Part shown: in pieces, positions 26,578 to 34,390 of the stretch
How positions within the stretch are numbered: the stretch's first letter is position 1
Layout of the letters: each line of letters opens with the position of its first letter
DNA from: Chlamydiota bacterium
GTDB taxonomy: Bacteria; Chlamydiota; Chlamydiia; Chlamydiales; RGXB01
Direction of reading: 5' to 3'
DNA: 64,000 bases
NCBI GenBank assembly: GCA_016866495.1
Contig: VGMG01000002.1
Span: 85,391 to 149,390, forward strand
The notes under the pieces: generated by a model
What the model was told of the DNA's origin: nothing
What the model saw: the letters and a program-made list of their open reading frames with translations, nothing else
Database searches by the model: none
Position numbers and translations under genes: made by a program

Positions 26578-29306
26578 CAGCAAATTTCCTTATAAGCAAG
26601 ATCGGTCAAGGCTCTTAAGTGTACCTTTCCTGAACCCAAAAGTGGCATATCGGAAACTTTCACTACGTGATGCATTCTAAAATACTTGGGTAAGCCGGAC
26701 TGGAACAAAATTTTATTCACCTCGTCAAGGGTCGTCTCAACGACGCTCATCAAGACCAGTTCTGTTTTTTCTCCCTCTCTTTCAATAGGGATTACGACAA
26801 AAGGATTATCAATTTTACGCATGCCGCTAAACCAGCCCAAACCTTTGGCAGTGTTTGTCAAAATCTCCTCGATGAGAGGCAGATTTACCATCTCCCCTCC
26901 CACTTTGGTGAAACGCTTCAATCTCCCTTTCAAGATTAGATTGCCCTCTGAATCTAAATGCCCAAAATCCCCGGTGCGGTAATAGGATTTCCCATTAATC
27001 AAAACAAAAGGGGATTTGATATCTTTTTCGATATACCCTTTAAAAACCGAGGGTCCTTGTGCCAAGATTTCCCCATCCTCGCCTTGTGGAAGAGGCCTTA
27101 AATCCTCTCTATCCACCACAAGGAGTTCAATTTTATTGAGAGCTTTCCCCACACCAACACGATTTTCATCTCTAAAGCGTTGTGCTGATAAAACAGGTGA
27201 ACACTCAGTAATTCCATAACCTTCTACTAATTTAGCATTAGGATTGATCTTATAAAGATTTGTAATCAAAGCCTGTGGCGCTTTTTCTGCACCCGTGAAA
27301 CAAATCCTGATGGAATCCAGCTGACCTGACTCACTAGATGCCAATAAATTAGCATAGAAGCTAGGTGTCAACGCCAGCAAATCAATCCCCCAAGCTTGAA
27401 TCTCTTGTACTATCCTTGGAGAATCTGTGGGATCAGGAGAGAAGTACGTCCTCACTCCATTTAAGATCGGAAATAACGTCATCGCCGTAAGTCCAAAGGA
27501 GTGGAATTGCGGAAGGGCGCAAAGACCCGATTGGGGTTCGTATGGATAAATGATATCCTCAAAATCCTCCATATTCGCAATCAGATTTTTGTGGGACAAA
27601 GGAACGGACTTCGGATGGGATTCGGTGCCGCTCGTGCTTAATACAACAGCGTTCATTTCATTTGATAGGCTCTCTATCCCAAAATGCGACAGAATAGAAC
27701 GTGTGGGTTTAGACGAGAGGATGAACCCTTTTATTTTGTCAAAAATTGAAATTTTTGCCTTAAGATTTTCTGCAAAAACCAAGTAGGGCTCCATAGCCCC
27801 TAATTCAATGTGAGCCACACGATCAAGGAATTTTCGAGCGGTCAGAACGGATTTAATCGATAGCGTATGAATGACATGATCTGTGCTTCTCGATCCCGAT
27901 GTCCAGTTGATCATCACAGGAACCTTTCCTGCTAACATTGTCGCAAATAAAATCAGTGTAGACCCTAAGCTAGCAGGAAGCATTATCCCTATATATCTAC
28001 CCTCAAGTTTTCTAATCTTGTTGGCTAAAAGAATAGTCGCAATTAGAGCTTTTTTTCCGGTGAGCGTTGCGGTCTCATCTGCTAAAATCTCTTTACCACC
28101 TACTCGTTTCATGCGCTCAACAAAGGATTGAGGAAGAGTTTTTCCTAAAATCTCAACTTTTTTCATCCCCTCAACATTTTTTTCTTTCCAGCCACGAAGC
28201 ATATCTTTGGACTGCATTTCACGCGCCTTGGGAACTTTTTTTTGCAACGATACCAAGAAAAGATCAAATACATGAACCAGATCCAATGAGGAGATCTTTT
28301 TGTCTATTCCAAATTTTAAATCTAAAAAGGTGATCAGATTAGAAAGATCTAAAGAATCGCAACCTAGGTCGACAGCCAAATCCTGCTCATCTTTGATTTG
28401 AACTTTGGGTCGGCCTGTCATTTTGCTAAGTTTTTCATAGATGATCTCCCGCATCTCTTGAGGAACCTCTACGTCCTTGTTCAATGTTTGCGGACTAAAT
28501 ACGAAGGCTTTAGGAGTAGAACCCTTTTTATCCCAAAAAAGATAGGGAACAAGGTTAGGTCTTTCTTGCGAATCGGTTGCGTCTAGATACTTGTATTGGT
28601 TGTACCAGTTTTCCAAGAAGCGGTTGAACTGAATTTTACTTACTTGATAGGGAAAATCCGCAGGCAAACTAGAAAATTCTATTTTCACCTCCCTCTTAGG
28701 CATGAAAAAAATGCCGTTTTGGAGAAGGTAGAAAAAAGATCTTTTCAAGGTCTTCCAAAAATTCGGCGAGTCCCCGATGATAGCACGAGAAAAAGAGCTT
28801 CCCCATAAACCGGTTGTTCTTATGAGAACAACCTCGAGATTGGGATCCTCGGAAAGCAGTCTGTGTACAAAAGATTTACCCCCTAGATATTCTTTTGGAG
28901 ATCTTTTCAAACCTCCCCCGGGATAAATTATCACTTTTTCTCCCCGATCTAGAGATCTACGGATATTTTGATAAACAAGTTCCCCCTGGCGGGCTTTCCA
29001 CTCGTTTACAACAATCTCAAAATCGGGAATCGGAACAACATGAATTAGTCTATAGAGCCAGTGCACCCCCTTTTGATAATAAAACCGCTCATCCATCACA
29101 GGCTTTAGCGACGCTATCTGCCCCAGAATTGAGTAAAGTAATAGCGGATCAGTCATCGCTGGATGGTTCGGCAAAACCACAACGGGCTTATCTGAAGTAA
29201 GAATTTTTTTAATCTCATCCAGCCCCTCTACACGGACGCGATAGCGAAGACTAAATAGTCTTCTTAAAAGAAAGGAAAGGATCCTGATAAAAATATCTCT
29301 TATCAT
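26577..29306 (-). CDS. aas: Acyltransferase - acyl carrier - acyl-ACP synthetase fusion (Aas-like)
   Basis: 909 residues with three modules in one chain. Residues ~1-240 are a PlsC-type acyltransferase with HX4D as His48-Asp53 (NHPAMTD) and an FPxGG-like YPGGG at 128. Residues ~280-360 look like an acyl carrier domain with Ser318 in DLGCDSLDL as the phosphopantetheine site. Residues ~400-909 are an AMP-forming acyl synthetase (STSGTESHPKSVPLSHKN, ITECSPVL, YRTGDFG). E. coli Aas has only the first and last modules. The protein probably activates host or recycled fatty acids, holds them on its own carrier and transfers them to lysophospholipid or glycerol-3-phosphate at the membrane. The start has AAGGGG upstream. 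It leads the aas-cysS-lysS unit. Confidence 0.9.
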   Translation of the reverse strand: MIRDIFIRILSFLLRRLFSLRYRVRVEGLDEIKKILTSDKPVVVLPNHPAMTDPLLLYSILGQIASLKPVMDERFYYQKGVHWLYRLIHVVPIPDFEIVVNEWKARQGELVYQNIRRSLDRGEKVIIYPGGGLKRSPKEYLGGKSFVHRLLSEDPNLEVVLIRTTGLWGSSFSRAIIGDSPNFWKTLKRSFFYLLQNGIFFMPKREVKIEFSSLPADFPYQVSKIQFNRFLENWYNQYKYLDATDSQERPNLVPYLFWDKKGSTPKAFVFSPQTLNKDVEVPQEMREIIYEKLSKMTGRPKVQIKDEQDLAVDLGCDSLDLSNLITFLDLKFGIDKKISSLDLVHVFDLFLVSLQKKVPKAREMQSKDMLRGWKEKNVEGMKKVEILGKTLPQSFVERMKRVGGKEILADETATLTGKKALIATILLANKIRKLEGRYIGIMLPASLGSTLILFATMLAGKVPVMINWTSGSRSTDHVIHTLSIKSVLTARKFLDRVAHIELGAMEPYLVFAENLKAKISIFDKIKGFILSSKPTRSILSHFGIESLSNEMNAVVLSTSGTESHPKSVPLSHKNLIANMEDFEDIIYPYEPQSGLCALPQFHSFGLTAMTLFPILNGVRTYFSPDPTDSPRIVQEIQAWGIDLLALTPSFYANLLASSESGQLDSIRICFTGAEKAPQALITNLYKINPNAKLVEGYGITECSPVLSAQRFRDENRVGVGKALNKIELLVVDREDLRPLPQGEDGEILAQGPSVFKGYIEKDIKSPFVLINGKSYYRTGDFGHLDSEGNLILKGRLKRFTKVGGEMVNLPLIEEILTNTAKGLGWFSGMRKIDNPFVVIPIEREGEKTELVLMSVVETTLDEVNKILFQSGLPKYFRMHHVVKVSDMPLLGSGKVHLRALTDLAYKEIC

Positions 29307-29346
29307 TATTAACCCCTTGGTTTACGAGTAAAAAAAAACTGATGCT

Positions 29347-29376
29347 ACTATAGCAAAATAGAGACTTCTTCTTCAA
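29347..29376 (-). promoter_or_regulatory. Candidate promoter of the aas-cysS-lysS unit
   Basis: On the minus strand TTGAAG (29376-29371) and TATAGT (29352-29347) are 18 bp apart, matching the housekeeping sigma consensus at four and five of six bases. The -10 lies 40 bp before the aas ATG. Confidence 0.45.
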
Positions 29377-29513
29377 ACCCCATTTTATCACCCTACCCCT
29401 CCAAATTTTTTTTTCTAAAAAACTAAATAAAAAATAGAGAGTTTTTTGCTATCATGAGTCGCTTTTTGTAAAAAATGTTGACGCGATCGCCCTAATATTT
29501 TATGGCTTGAAAT

Positions 29514-29678
29514 ATGAACAAACCTTCTGCTTCTAAAAGAAAAAATTCAGAAAATGAGCACCAGCTCAAGTTCTTTGATGGATTTGAGGAGAAGATTCTT
29601 GCAGAAGTCTATCCCTGGCGAAAAAGTTGTCAAAAAATCAAGCAAGTCATGCAAGATTTTTTAAAAAAGGTTGAATAA
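29514..29678 (+). CDS. Possible small protein (54 aa)
   Basis: An ATG frame of 54 codons. The product is highly charged: a Lys/Ser/Asn-rich start, then FFDGFEEKILAEVYPWRK and a Lys-rich helix at the end. The codon pattern and the balanced, helix-forming residues look more protein-like than random AT-rich DNA. No clear ribosome binding site is visible, and no family is recognised. TTGACG lies 30 bp upstream but without a good -10. Confidence 0.4.
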   Translation: MNKPSASKRKNSENEHQLKFFDGFEEKILAEVYPWRKSCQKIKQVMQDFLKKVE

Positions 29679-29711
29679 AACAATAGATTTGTTTTAAAAA
29701 ACACTTAGGGC

Positions 29712-29787
29712 TTTCCCCATTTTTTTTGGATCTTGTTGCCGGCAAATTAGATGCTGCCAAGATTTTTTATTAAAAATTGGGGAAAAA
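29712..29787. repeat. Nested inverted repeats
   Basis: An outer pair (TTTCCCCATTTTT and AAAAATTGGGGAAA) encloses an inner pair (ATCTTG and CAAGAT) around TTGCCGGCAA. The whole could fold into one extended RNA structure. It follows the possible small gene and may be its terminator, or a small structured RNA. Confidence 0.4.
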
Positions 29788-29812
29788 TAGTTATAACAAT
29801 TTTAGGGGTGTT

Positions 29813-29941
29813 ATGAAAATATATAGTGCTTTTAGTCCTTCACAAATAGTGGAGAATCTAATGAGTCAAAGAAATGTTCGACTCAACATAATCATAGCAA
29901 AGATAGCGCAAAATATTATTCTATCTTCTCCATCTCGATAA
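29813..29941 (+). CDS. Doubtful 42-codon frame
   Basis: Starts with ATG after TTTAGGGGTGTT, a fair ribosome binding site, and ends 21 bp inside the convergent bioY gene. The product (MKIYSAFSPSQIVENLMSQR at the start, then Ile-rich) has no recognised family. Listed because of the site; it may be chance. Confidence 0.2.
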   Translation: MKIYSAFSPSQIVENLMSQRNVRLNIIIAKIAQNIILSSPSR

Positions 29942-30451
29942 ACCTTTTTGAGTTTGAGAAAAAAGCACTGATTTAAAGAGATCACCTACAATAAATGGGA
30001 AAAAACCCAAGGTAAAGCCTTTTGAGATTCCGAAAAAAAGACTCAACCCTAAGGCTCCTATTAAATCTAATAATAAAGATAGTAGCACAAAAGTGCCAGT
30101 GATCCCTATTCCTTTCATTTTCATTTTTTCAGCAAGGTAAGCAACCACAAAATAGCCTATCAAGTATCCAAAGGTCGGTCCAAAAAGTCCCATAGAAAAA
30201 CTTTTTAGTGATGCTAAAAGGTGTGGTTCTATCATGCAGCTCGAGATAAAAATCAGTAGCGCTATAGAAGTGCGTTTAAAACCAAAGCACCAGGCAAAAA
30301 GCAATACAAGCTGTGGTCTCAAAGCGACAGGTATTGGAGTGTAGGGGAGGAAAAAAGAGATTTTTCCCAAAAATGTGATCGCTAAAGCTAAAAAGACGAT
30401 GCACACAACATCTTTTGAAGCTTTTCTTTCTAAAAAAAGATCATGAAACAT
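29921..30451 (-). CDS. bioY: Biotin transporter substrate-binding protein BioY
   Basis: 176 residues with six hydrophobic segments. Family features are the YTPIPVALRPQ segment after the first helix, GPTFGYLIGY in the middle and GFFPFIVGDLFKS near the end. BioY is the S-component of the energy-coupling-factor importer for biotin and can work alone in some bacteria. This points to biotin scavenging from the host. The gene follows fabF by eight bases on the same strand, which links biotin supply with fatty-acid synthesis. Confidence 0.9.
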   Translation of the reverse strand: MFHDLFLERKASKDVVCIVFLALAITFLGKISFFLPYTPIPVALRPQLVLLFAWCFGFKRTSIALLIFISSCMIEPHLLASLKSFSMGLFGPTFGYLIGYFVVAYLAEKMKMKGIGITGTFVLLSLLLDLIGALGLSLFFGISKGFTLGFFPFIVGDLFKSVLFSQTQKGLSRWRR

Positions 30452-30459
30452 CTTTAATT

Positions 30460-31728
30460 CTACTCATACTTAGTGAAAATCAATGAAACATTATGTCCTC
30501 CAAAACCAAACGAGTTCTTCATCACTGCCCTCATTTGATCTTCGTTTTTTTGCGCTGCAATATTGGCGGTCAAATCAAAATCTGCTACCTCATCGATAGG
30601 ATCGTCCAAATTGATTGTAGGAGGAATTTTAGCGGTTCTTAATGCCATAATGGCTAGTATCGCCTCAAATGCACCTGACGCTCCCAGGCTGTGTCCATGC
30701 ATCGATTTTGTTGAACTGATGTGGAGGGTACTCTCACACCCTTTAAACACATTTGCTATGGCAAGCATCTCGCTTATGTCGCCCTGAAAAGTAGAGGTCG
30801 CATGCGCATTTATGTACCCAATATCTTGTGGTCTTAGATCAGCATCTTCCAATGCCAACTGCATAGCACGAATAGCGCTTGAAGCTTTTAAATCGGGCAA
30901 AACGATGTCAAAAGCGTCGCAAGTGGTAGCGCCCCCTTTGAATTCGGCTAAGATTCTGGCGCCCCTTTTTACGGCGTGTTCATACGATTCCAGGACTAAA
31001 ACAGCAGCACCAGAACTCATCACAAACCCACTGCGTTGTTTATCAAATGGTCTTGAGGCACCGCTTGGCTCCCCCTCCCAATGAGATAGAGCCCTACAAG
31101 CAAAAAAACCAGAAAACCCGGGTATGCCCATGGCAGCCTCAGATCCACCAGCCAAGATAAAATCTGCTTTTCCCAATTCGATCTGCTCTTTTGCTGCCAG
31201 AAGAGCATTGCTGGAGGTTGCGCAAGCTGTAGAGATATCATAGCATGGACCTTTTAACCCATACTCAATAGCAACTCTTGCACCCGCCATATTTACAATC
31301 GAATGAGCGATAAAAAAAGGGCTGATTTTATTGTAACCTTCAAGCGTCAGATACATATTATTTTCGATTGTCGACAATCCCCCCATCCCCGAGCCAATCA
31401 ACACCCCACCGCGTGTTTTATCTATATTCTCTTCAAAGGGGAATAAGGAGGCATTTTCCAAAGCAATCTGGGATGCGATCAGTGCATACTTCATGAAGGG
31501 ATCTAGTCTTCTGATCTCTTTTTTTTCAATCTTCGGCAAATAATCTTCAATCGGGACCTCCACAGGGGGGGCTCCTACAGTTCTTTTAAAAGGTCTATCG
31601 GCAGGGAAGACTTGTAATTCCTTGATGGCGCTTACACCCTGAAGAATTTGTTGGAACACCTCTTCAGTGTTGCAACCATAGGGAGAGACAGTCCCCATTC
31701 CCGTAATAACAACCCGCTTTTTACTCAC
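30460..31728 (-). CDS. fabF: 3-oxoacyl-[acyl-carrier-protein] synthase II
   Basis: 422 residues from a GTG at 31728. The frame runs further up to 31770, but the GTG overlaps the rsfS stop by four bases (GTGA), has GAGG upstream, and gives the normal family start (SKKRVVITGMGTVSPYG). The Cys-His-His active site is visible: Cys in STACATSSNAL, His in NAHATSTFQGD and His in SMHGHSLGASG. It elongates fatty acids in the cytoplasmic type II pathway. It is translationally coupled to rsfS, and bioY follows. Confidence 0.96.
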   Translation of the reverse strand: MSKKRVVITGMGTVSPYGCNTEEVFQQILQGVSAIKELQVFPADRPFKRTVGAPPVEVPIEDYLPKIEKKEIRRLDPFMKYALIASQIALENASLFPFEENIDKTRGGVLIGSGMGGLSTIENNMYLTLEGYNKISPFFIAHSIVNMAGARVAIEYGLKGPCYDISTACATSSNALLAAKEQIELGKADFILAGGSEAAMGIPGFSGFFACRALSHWEGEPSGASRPFDKQRSGFVMSSGAAVLVLESYEHAVKRGARILAEFKGGATTCDAFDIVLPDLKASSAIRAMQLALEDADLRPQDIGYINAHATSTFQGDISEMLAIANVFKGCESTLHISSTKSMHGHSLGASGAFEAILAIMALRTAKIPPTINLDDPIDEVADFDLTANIAAQKNEDQMRAVMKNSFGFGGHNVSLIFTKYE

Positions 31729-32075
31729 TTGGCCTCGATTTTTAAATCCACGATTTTTCCCCCTCTCCAAAGGGCTTCAAGGTCATAAAACTCTCTTGTA
31801 TCAGCTAAAAGGAGATGCACAATAAGCCCTACAAAATCCAAAACAACCCATCTGCCATCTTCATATCCCTCAGAGTAGGTGGGTTTTTCACCCAAAAGGC
31901 GCATCTGATCTTCGACTTGCCGTGCTATCGATTTAACGTGTTTATCCACGTTTCCTGTGGCAATAATCACATAATCGGAAATGCCTGAAACGGCCCGAAC
32001 ATCAAAACAAAGAATGTCGGTGCCTTTTTTATCATAAATTGCTTGAGCTACTAGTCGAAGTTTTTCTTGATCCAT
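31725..32075 (-). CDS. rsfS: Ribosomal silencing factor RsfS
   Basis: 116 residues from the ATG at 32075; a GTG nine codons earlier is open but overlaps the likely promoter. The Iojap/DUF143 domain is complete: ILCFDVRAVSGISDYVIIATG, then the WVVLDFVGLIVHLL-REFYDLEALW segment typical of the family. RsfS binds protein uL14 of the large subunit and prevents 70S assembly under starvation. Confidence 0.95.
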   Translation of the reverse strand: MDQEKLRLVAQAIYDKKGTDILCFDVRAVSGISDYVIIATGNVDKHVKSIARQVEDQMRLLGEKPTYSEGYEDGRWVVLDFVGLIVHLLLADTREFYDLEALWRGGKIVDLKIEAK

Positions 32076-32085
32076 ATGGGCATAG

Positions 32086-32115
32086 ATTATACTAGCTTTC
32101 ACTTAAATCCGTCTA
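32086..32115 (-). promoter_or_regulatory. Candidate promoter of rsfS-fabF-bioY
   Basis: On the minus strand a perfect TATAAT (32091-32086) lies 18 bp after TAGACG, a four-of-six -35 match. The -10 is only 10 bp from the rsfS ATG at 32075, so the transcript would be nearly leaderless. Confidence 0.45.
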
Positions 32116-32196
32116 TAGCGGTTTTGAAATAAAAAGAAGAAATTCTCCAAAATGGGGATTTTTCAGATGCAAAAAAGGGTTTAGGTGTAAGCCATT

Positions 32197-33147
32197 TTAA
32201 ATTAAATTGGAAAAAAAAACCCCAAGATCTTTAAGACACATTTCTACAAACTCCTCTTCTGAAAGTGTCTCTAAATCGATAGAAAGAAAATCTCTCATCT
32301 TTTTGAACCAGGTAAATTGCCTTTTAGCATAATTTCGGTTGGCTTGTTGTAATTCCTCCAGCATTTTTTCATAAGACAGTTCCCCTTTAAGATATTTAAG
32401 GGGCTGCTGGTAGGCTATGGCTTTTTTTGCATTGAGATTGGTTTCTATTCCTTTAGCAAGTAGGGATTCTACCTCATGAATCAAACCGTTTTGGCACATG
32501 TCTTTGGCCCTTTTATTTAAACGTTCATAAAGAACAGGGCGTGGACGATGGATAAAATAGCATTTGGGATTGAGCTGACTACAATAAAAAGATTTTGTTT
32601 TTTCCTGAAAATCGGAAACTTTTTTTTGGGTTGTTATAAGAATTTCATTCGCCCGCAAAATTTTATGCCGATCATTTATGGTGATTTTTTTTGCATATTC
32701 AGGGTCTTTTTTTTCTAAAATAGCATAGAGCTCTTTTGTATCTAAGACCTCTAGACGAGCCCTCACAGAGGTATTTGAGGGTGGAGTGCAAGGGAGTCCT
32801 TCTAAAAGTGCTTGAAAATAGAGCCCGGTTCCACCGGCAAAAATAGGGAAAACCCCCCTTTTTTTCATATCCTTTAAAATTATTTCGACATGGGCGATAA
32901 ATTCGGCCACGTTGAAGGGGGATGTCACATCGTGGACATCAATAAGGTGGTGTCTCACCCCCTCCATTTCTTGAAAATTGGGTTTAGCGGTTCCAATATC
33001 CATCCCTTTATATACTTGGGCAGAATCGACCGTTATTACCTCGGCATTGAGCCGTTTTGCCAAAGCTATAGCTAGGCTTGTTTTCCCGGCAGCTGTTGGG
33101 CCAGCCAAGAAAATACTATTATAAAGATATGAATTTTTTGAGTTCAC
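32197..33147 (-). CDS. miaA: tRNA dimethylallyltransferase
   Basis: 316 residues. Adds a dimethylallyl group to A37 of tRNAs reading UNN codons. The P-loop is GPTAAGKTSLA, followed by the conserved DSAQVYKGMDIGTAKP and GGTGLYFQALLEG. The C-terminal KRQFTWFK motif is intact. Its start overlaps the anti-anti-sigma gene by 29 nt, so it is coupled to it. Confidence 0.96.
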   Translation of the reverse strand: MNSKNSYLYNSIFLAGPTAAGKTSLAIALAKRLNAEVITVDSAQVYKGMDIGTAKPNFQEMEGVRHHLIDVHDVTSPFNVAEFIAHVEIILKDMKKRGVFPIFAGGTGLYFQALLEGLPCTPPSNTSVRARLEVLDTKELYAILEKKDPEYAKKITINDRHKILRANEILITTQKKVSDFQEKTKSFYCSQLNPKCYFIHRPRPVLYERLNKRAKDMCQNGLIHEVESLLAKGIETNLNAKKAIAYQQPLKYLKGELSYEKMLEELQQANRNYAKRQFTWFKKMRDFLSIDLETLSEEEFVEMCLKDLGVFFSNLI

Positions 33148-33442
33148 TTTTTGAAGGGGAAATTTTTAAAACTTTATCGAGACCTGCATAGTGTAAAATG
33201 TACTTGAGGTCCTCCGAGGGGGATAATAGTACCAGTTTTGTTTTTTTTGTGTAAGTGATCAAGATTCTTAAGCCGGCGCTACTGATGTATTCCAGCTGAG
33301 AACAGTCTAAAACAATGGCACTCCGGTTTTCGTCGATGCATTTTTTGAGCTCGTCCTCAAGGTAGGCAGCATTTGCAAAGTCCACTCTCCCAATAATTTC
33401 GAGAAAGGAAACACCGTTTTCATCGAACCGATTGATGCTCAT
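33119..33442 (-). CDS. rsbV: STAS-domain anti-anti-sigma factor (RsbV-like)
   Basis: 107 residues, a single STAS domain. The phosphorylation site is the SS pair at residues 54-55 in YISSAGLRIL, preceded by IVLDCSQLE. In the partner-switching scheme an RsbW-type kinase phosphorylates this Ser and the protein frees a sigma factor when unphosphorylated; chlamydiae use RsbV/RsbW/RsbU proteins in this way. No kinase gene is next to it. The rsbV-miaA pair matches my memory of C. trachomatis CT765-CT766. Confidence 0.88.
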   Translation of the reverse strand: MSINRFDENGVSFLEIIGRVDFANAAYLEDELKKCIDENRSAIVLDCSQLEYISSAGLRILITYTKKTKLVLLSPSEDLKYILHYAGLDKVLKISPSKSELKKFISL

Positions 33443-33565
33443 TGTTTTCTCCGTTCTAAACTCAAAATCTTAAAAAACTCATTATAAAGCAAGGGATAAA
33501 CCTGAGCCAAGTTAAGAGTAGTGGTATTTTTTAGTTCATGCCCATCGTTATTAACAGGTTACGCA

Positions 33566-34390
33566 TTAATGAGTTACTTTAGAAATCCTCGATGCCTCCC
33601 AAAAGGACTGATCTTCAAACAAGCAGCTTTTTTCCCTTTTACCCTCCACCGTTTGTAAAAAACCCATACCCCGGTGCCTAAGGTCTAATTTGATTACCTT
33701 ATCCATACCCACAATGGGGACTGTGTGCAAAAAAGCTCTGAGCTCTTGTAACCCCTCTTTGAGATGTGCGGGGTTCAGCCTCACCAAAAGCATTTTCCCT
33801 CCCCTGGACGGCCCTTTCTTTTGGCGTATGCCAATATTGATCGTGCGACTAGGCAAAAGGCGCCCATTTTTAGATAAATCTATAAAATCCAACGAATCTT
33901 CAAAAGCATTCTTTACAAGGCAGATTTGTTCAAAAAAAGCTCCTTCTAACTGCATTCCTAGATGCAAATTTTCATTTTGGCCCAAGTAGACCAGAGGAGC
34001 TTTTTTTGGAGACTGAAACGGATGCAAAGCGATAATCACCCCCTCAGGATCTAGACCCAAATTATCATAGTCGGCAAGGTTAAACGCCACTTCTCTTAGG
34101 CCATAATATATGTAAATGGAAGAGGGGGGAAATCTTGTTACACTCAAATGCCTGAAGACTGGATGGAGATCTTTTTCCTGTATTTGAGCTTTAAAACCGT
34201 TAGACATATCCAGGCTTTTCATATAGCCTAATAGCCAACGAGGCTCTATTAATGAGGGTTTATCGCTACAAAAAAGGATAGAGTCCACCTCTTTTTCCAC
34301 AGGTTGAAATTTGAACCCCAAAAAAAATCCCACCCCACAGATGCAAAATAAAGGAACTAAAACAAGACTTAGACGTTGTGCTAAAGACAT
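33566..34390 (-). CDS. FtsQ-like division protein (putative)
   Basis: 274 residues with a short cytoplasmic start, one membrane helix (residues ~10-28) and a large extracytoplasmic part. The pattern LSVTRFPPSSIYIYYGLREVAF, then LDPEGVIIAL, and later VIKLDLRHRGMGFLQ resembles the FtsQ/DivIB beta domain, where an R/E-PVA-like step is followed by a D-x-G turn. The position straight after murC also fits ftsQ in division/cell-wall clusters. As I recall, the gene at the same place in C. trachomatis (CT764) has been proposed as FtsQ. Similarity is weak, so the name is inference. The start overlaps murC by 10 nt. Confidence 0.65.
   Translation of the reverse strand: MSLAQRLSLVLVPLFCICGVGFFLGFKFQPVEKEVDSILFCSDKPSLIEPRWLLGYMKSLDMSNGFKAQIQEKDLHPVFRHLSVTRFPPSSIYIYYGLREVAFNLADYDNLGLDPEGVIIALHPFQSPKKAPLVYLGQNENLHLGMQLEGAFFEQICLVKNAFEDSLDFIDLSKNGRLLPSRTINIGIRQKKGPSRGGKMLLVRLNPAHLKEGLQELRAFLHTVPIVGMDKVIKLDLRHRGMGFLQTVEGKREKSCLFEDQSFWEASRISKVTH

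Larger units (their letters stand above)
29307..29920. other. Intergenic region with micro-ORFs and nested inverted repeats
   Basis: 614 bp between aas and bioY, the longest gap in the window. It holds the aas promoter candidate, a possible 54-codon gene (29514-29678), nested inverted repeats (29712-29787) and a doubtful 42-codon frame starting at 29813. Nothing else is recognised. Confidence 0.6.

Noticed and set aside
31725..32102. Longer RsfS starting at the GTG at 32102
   Set aside because: That start would place a perfect TATAAT inside the coding region; the ATG at 32075 gives the family N-terminus.
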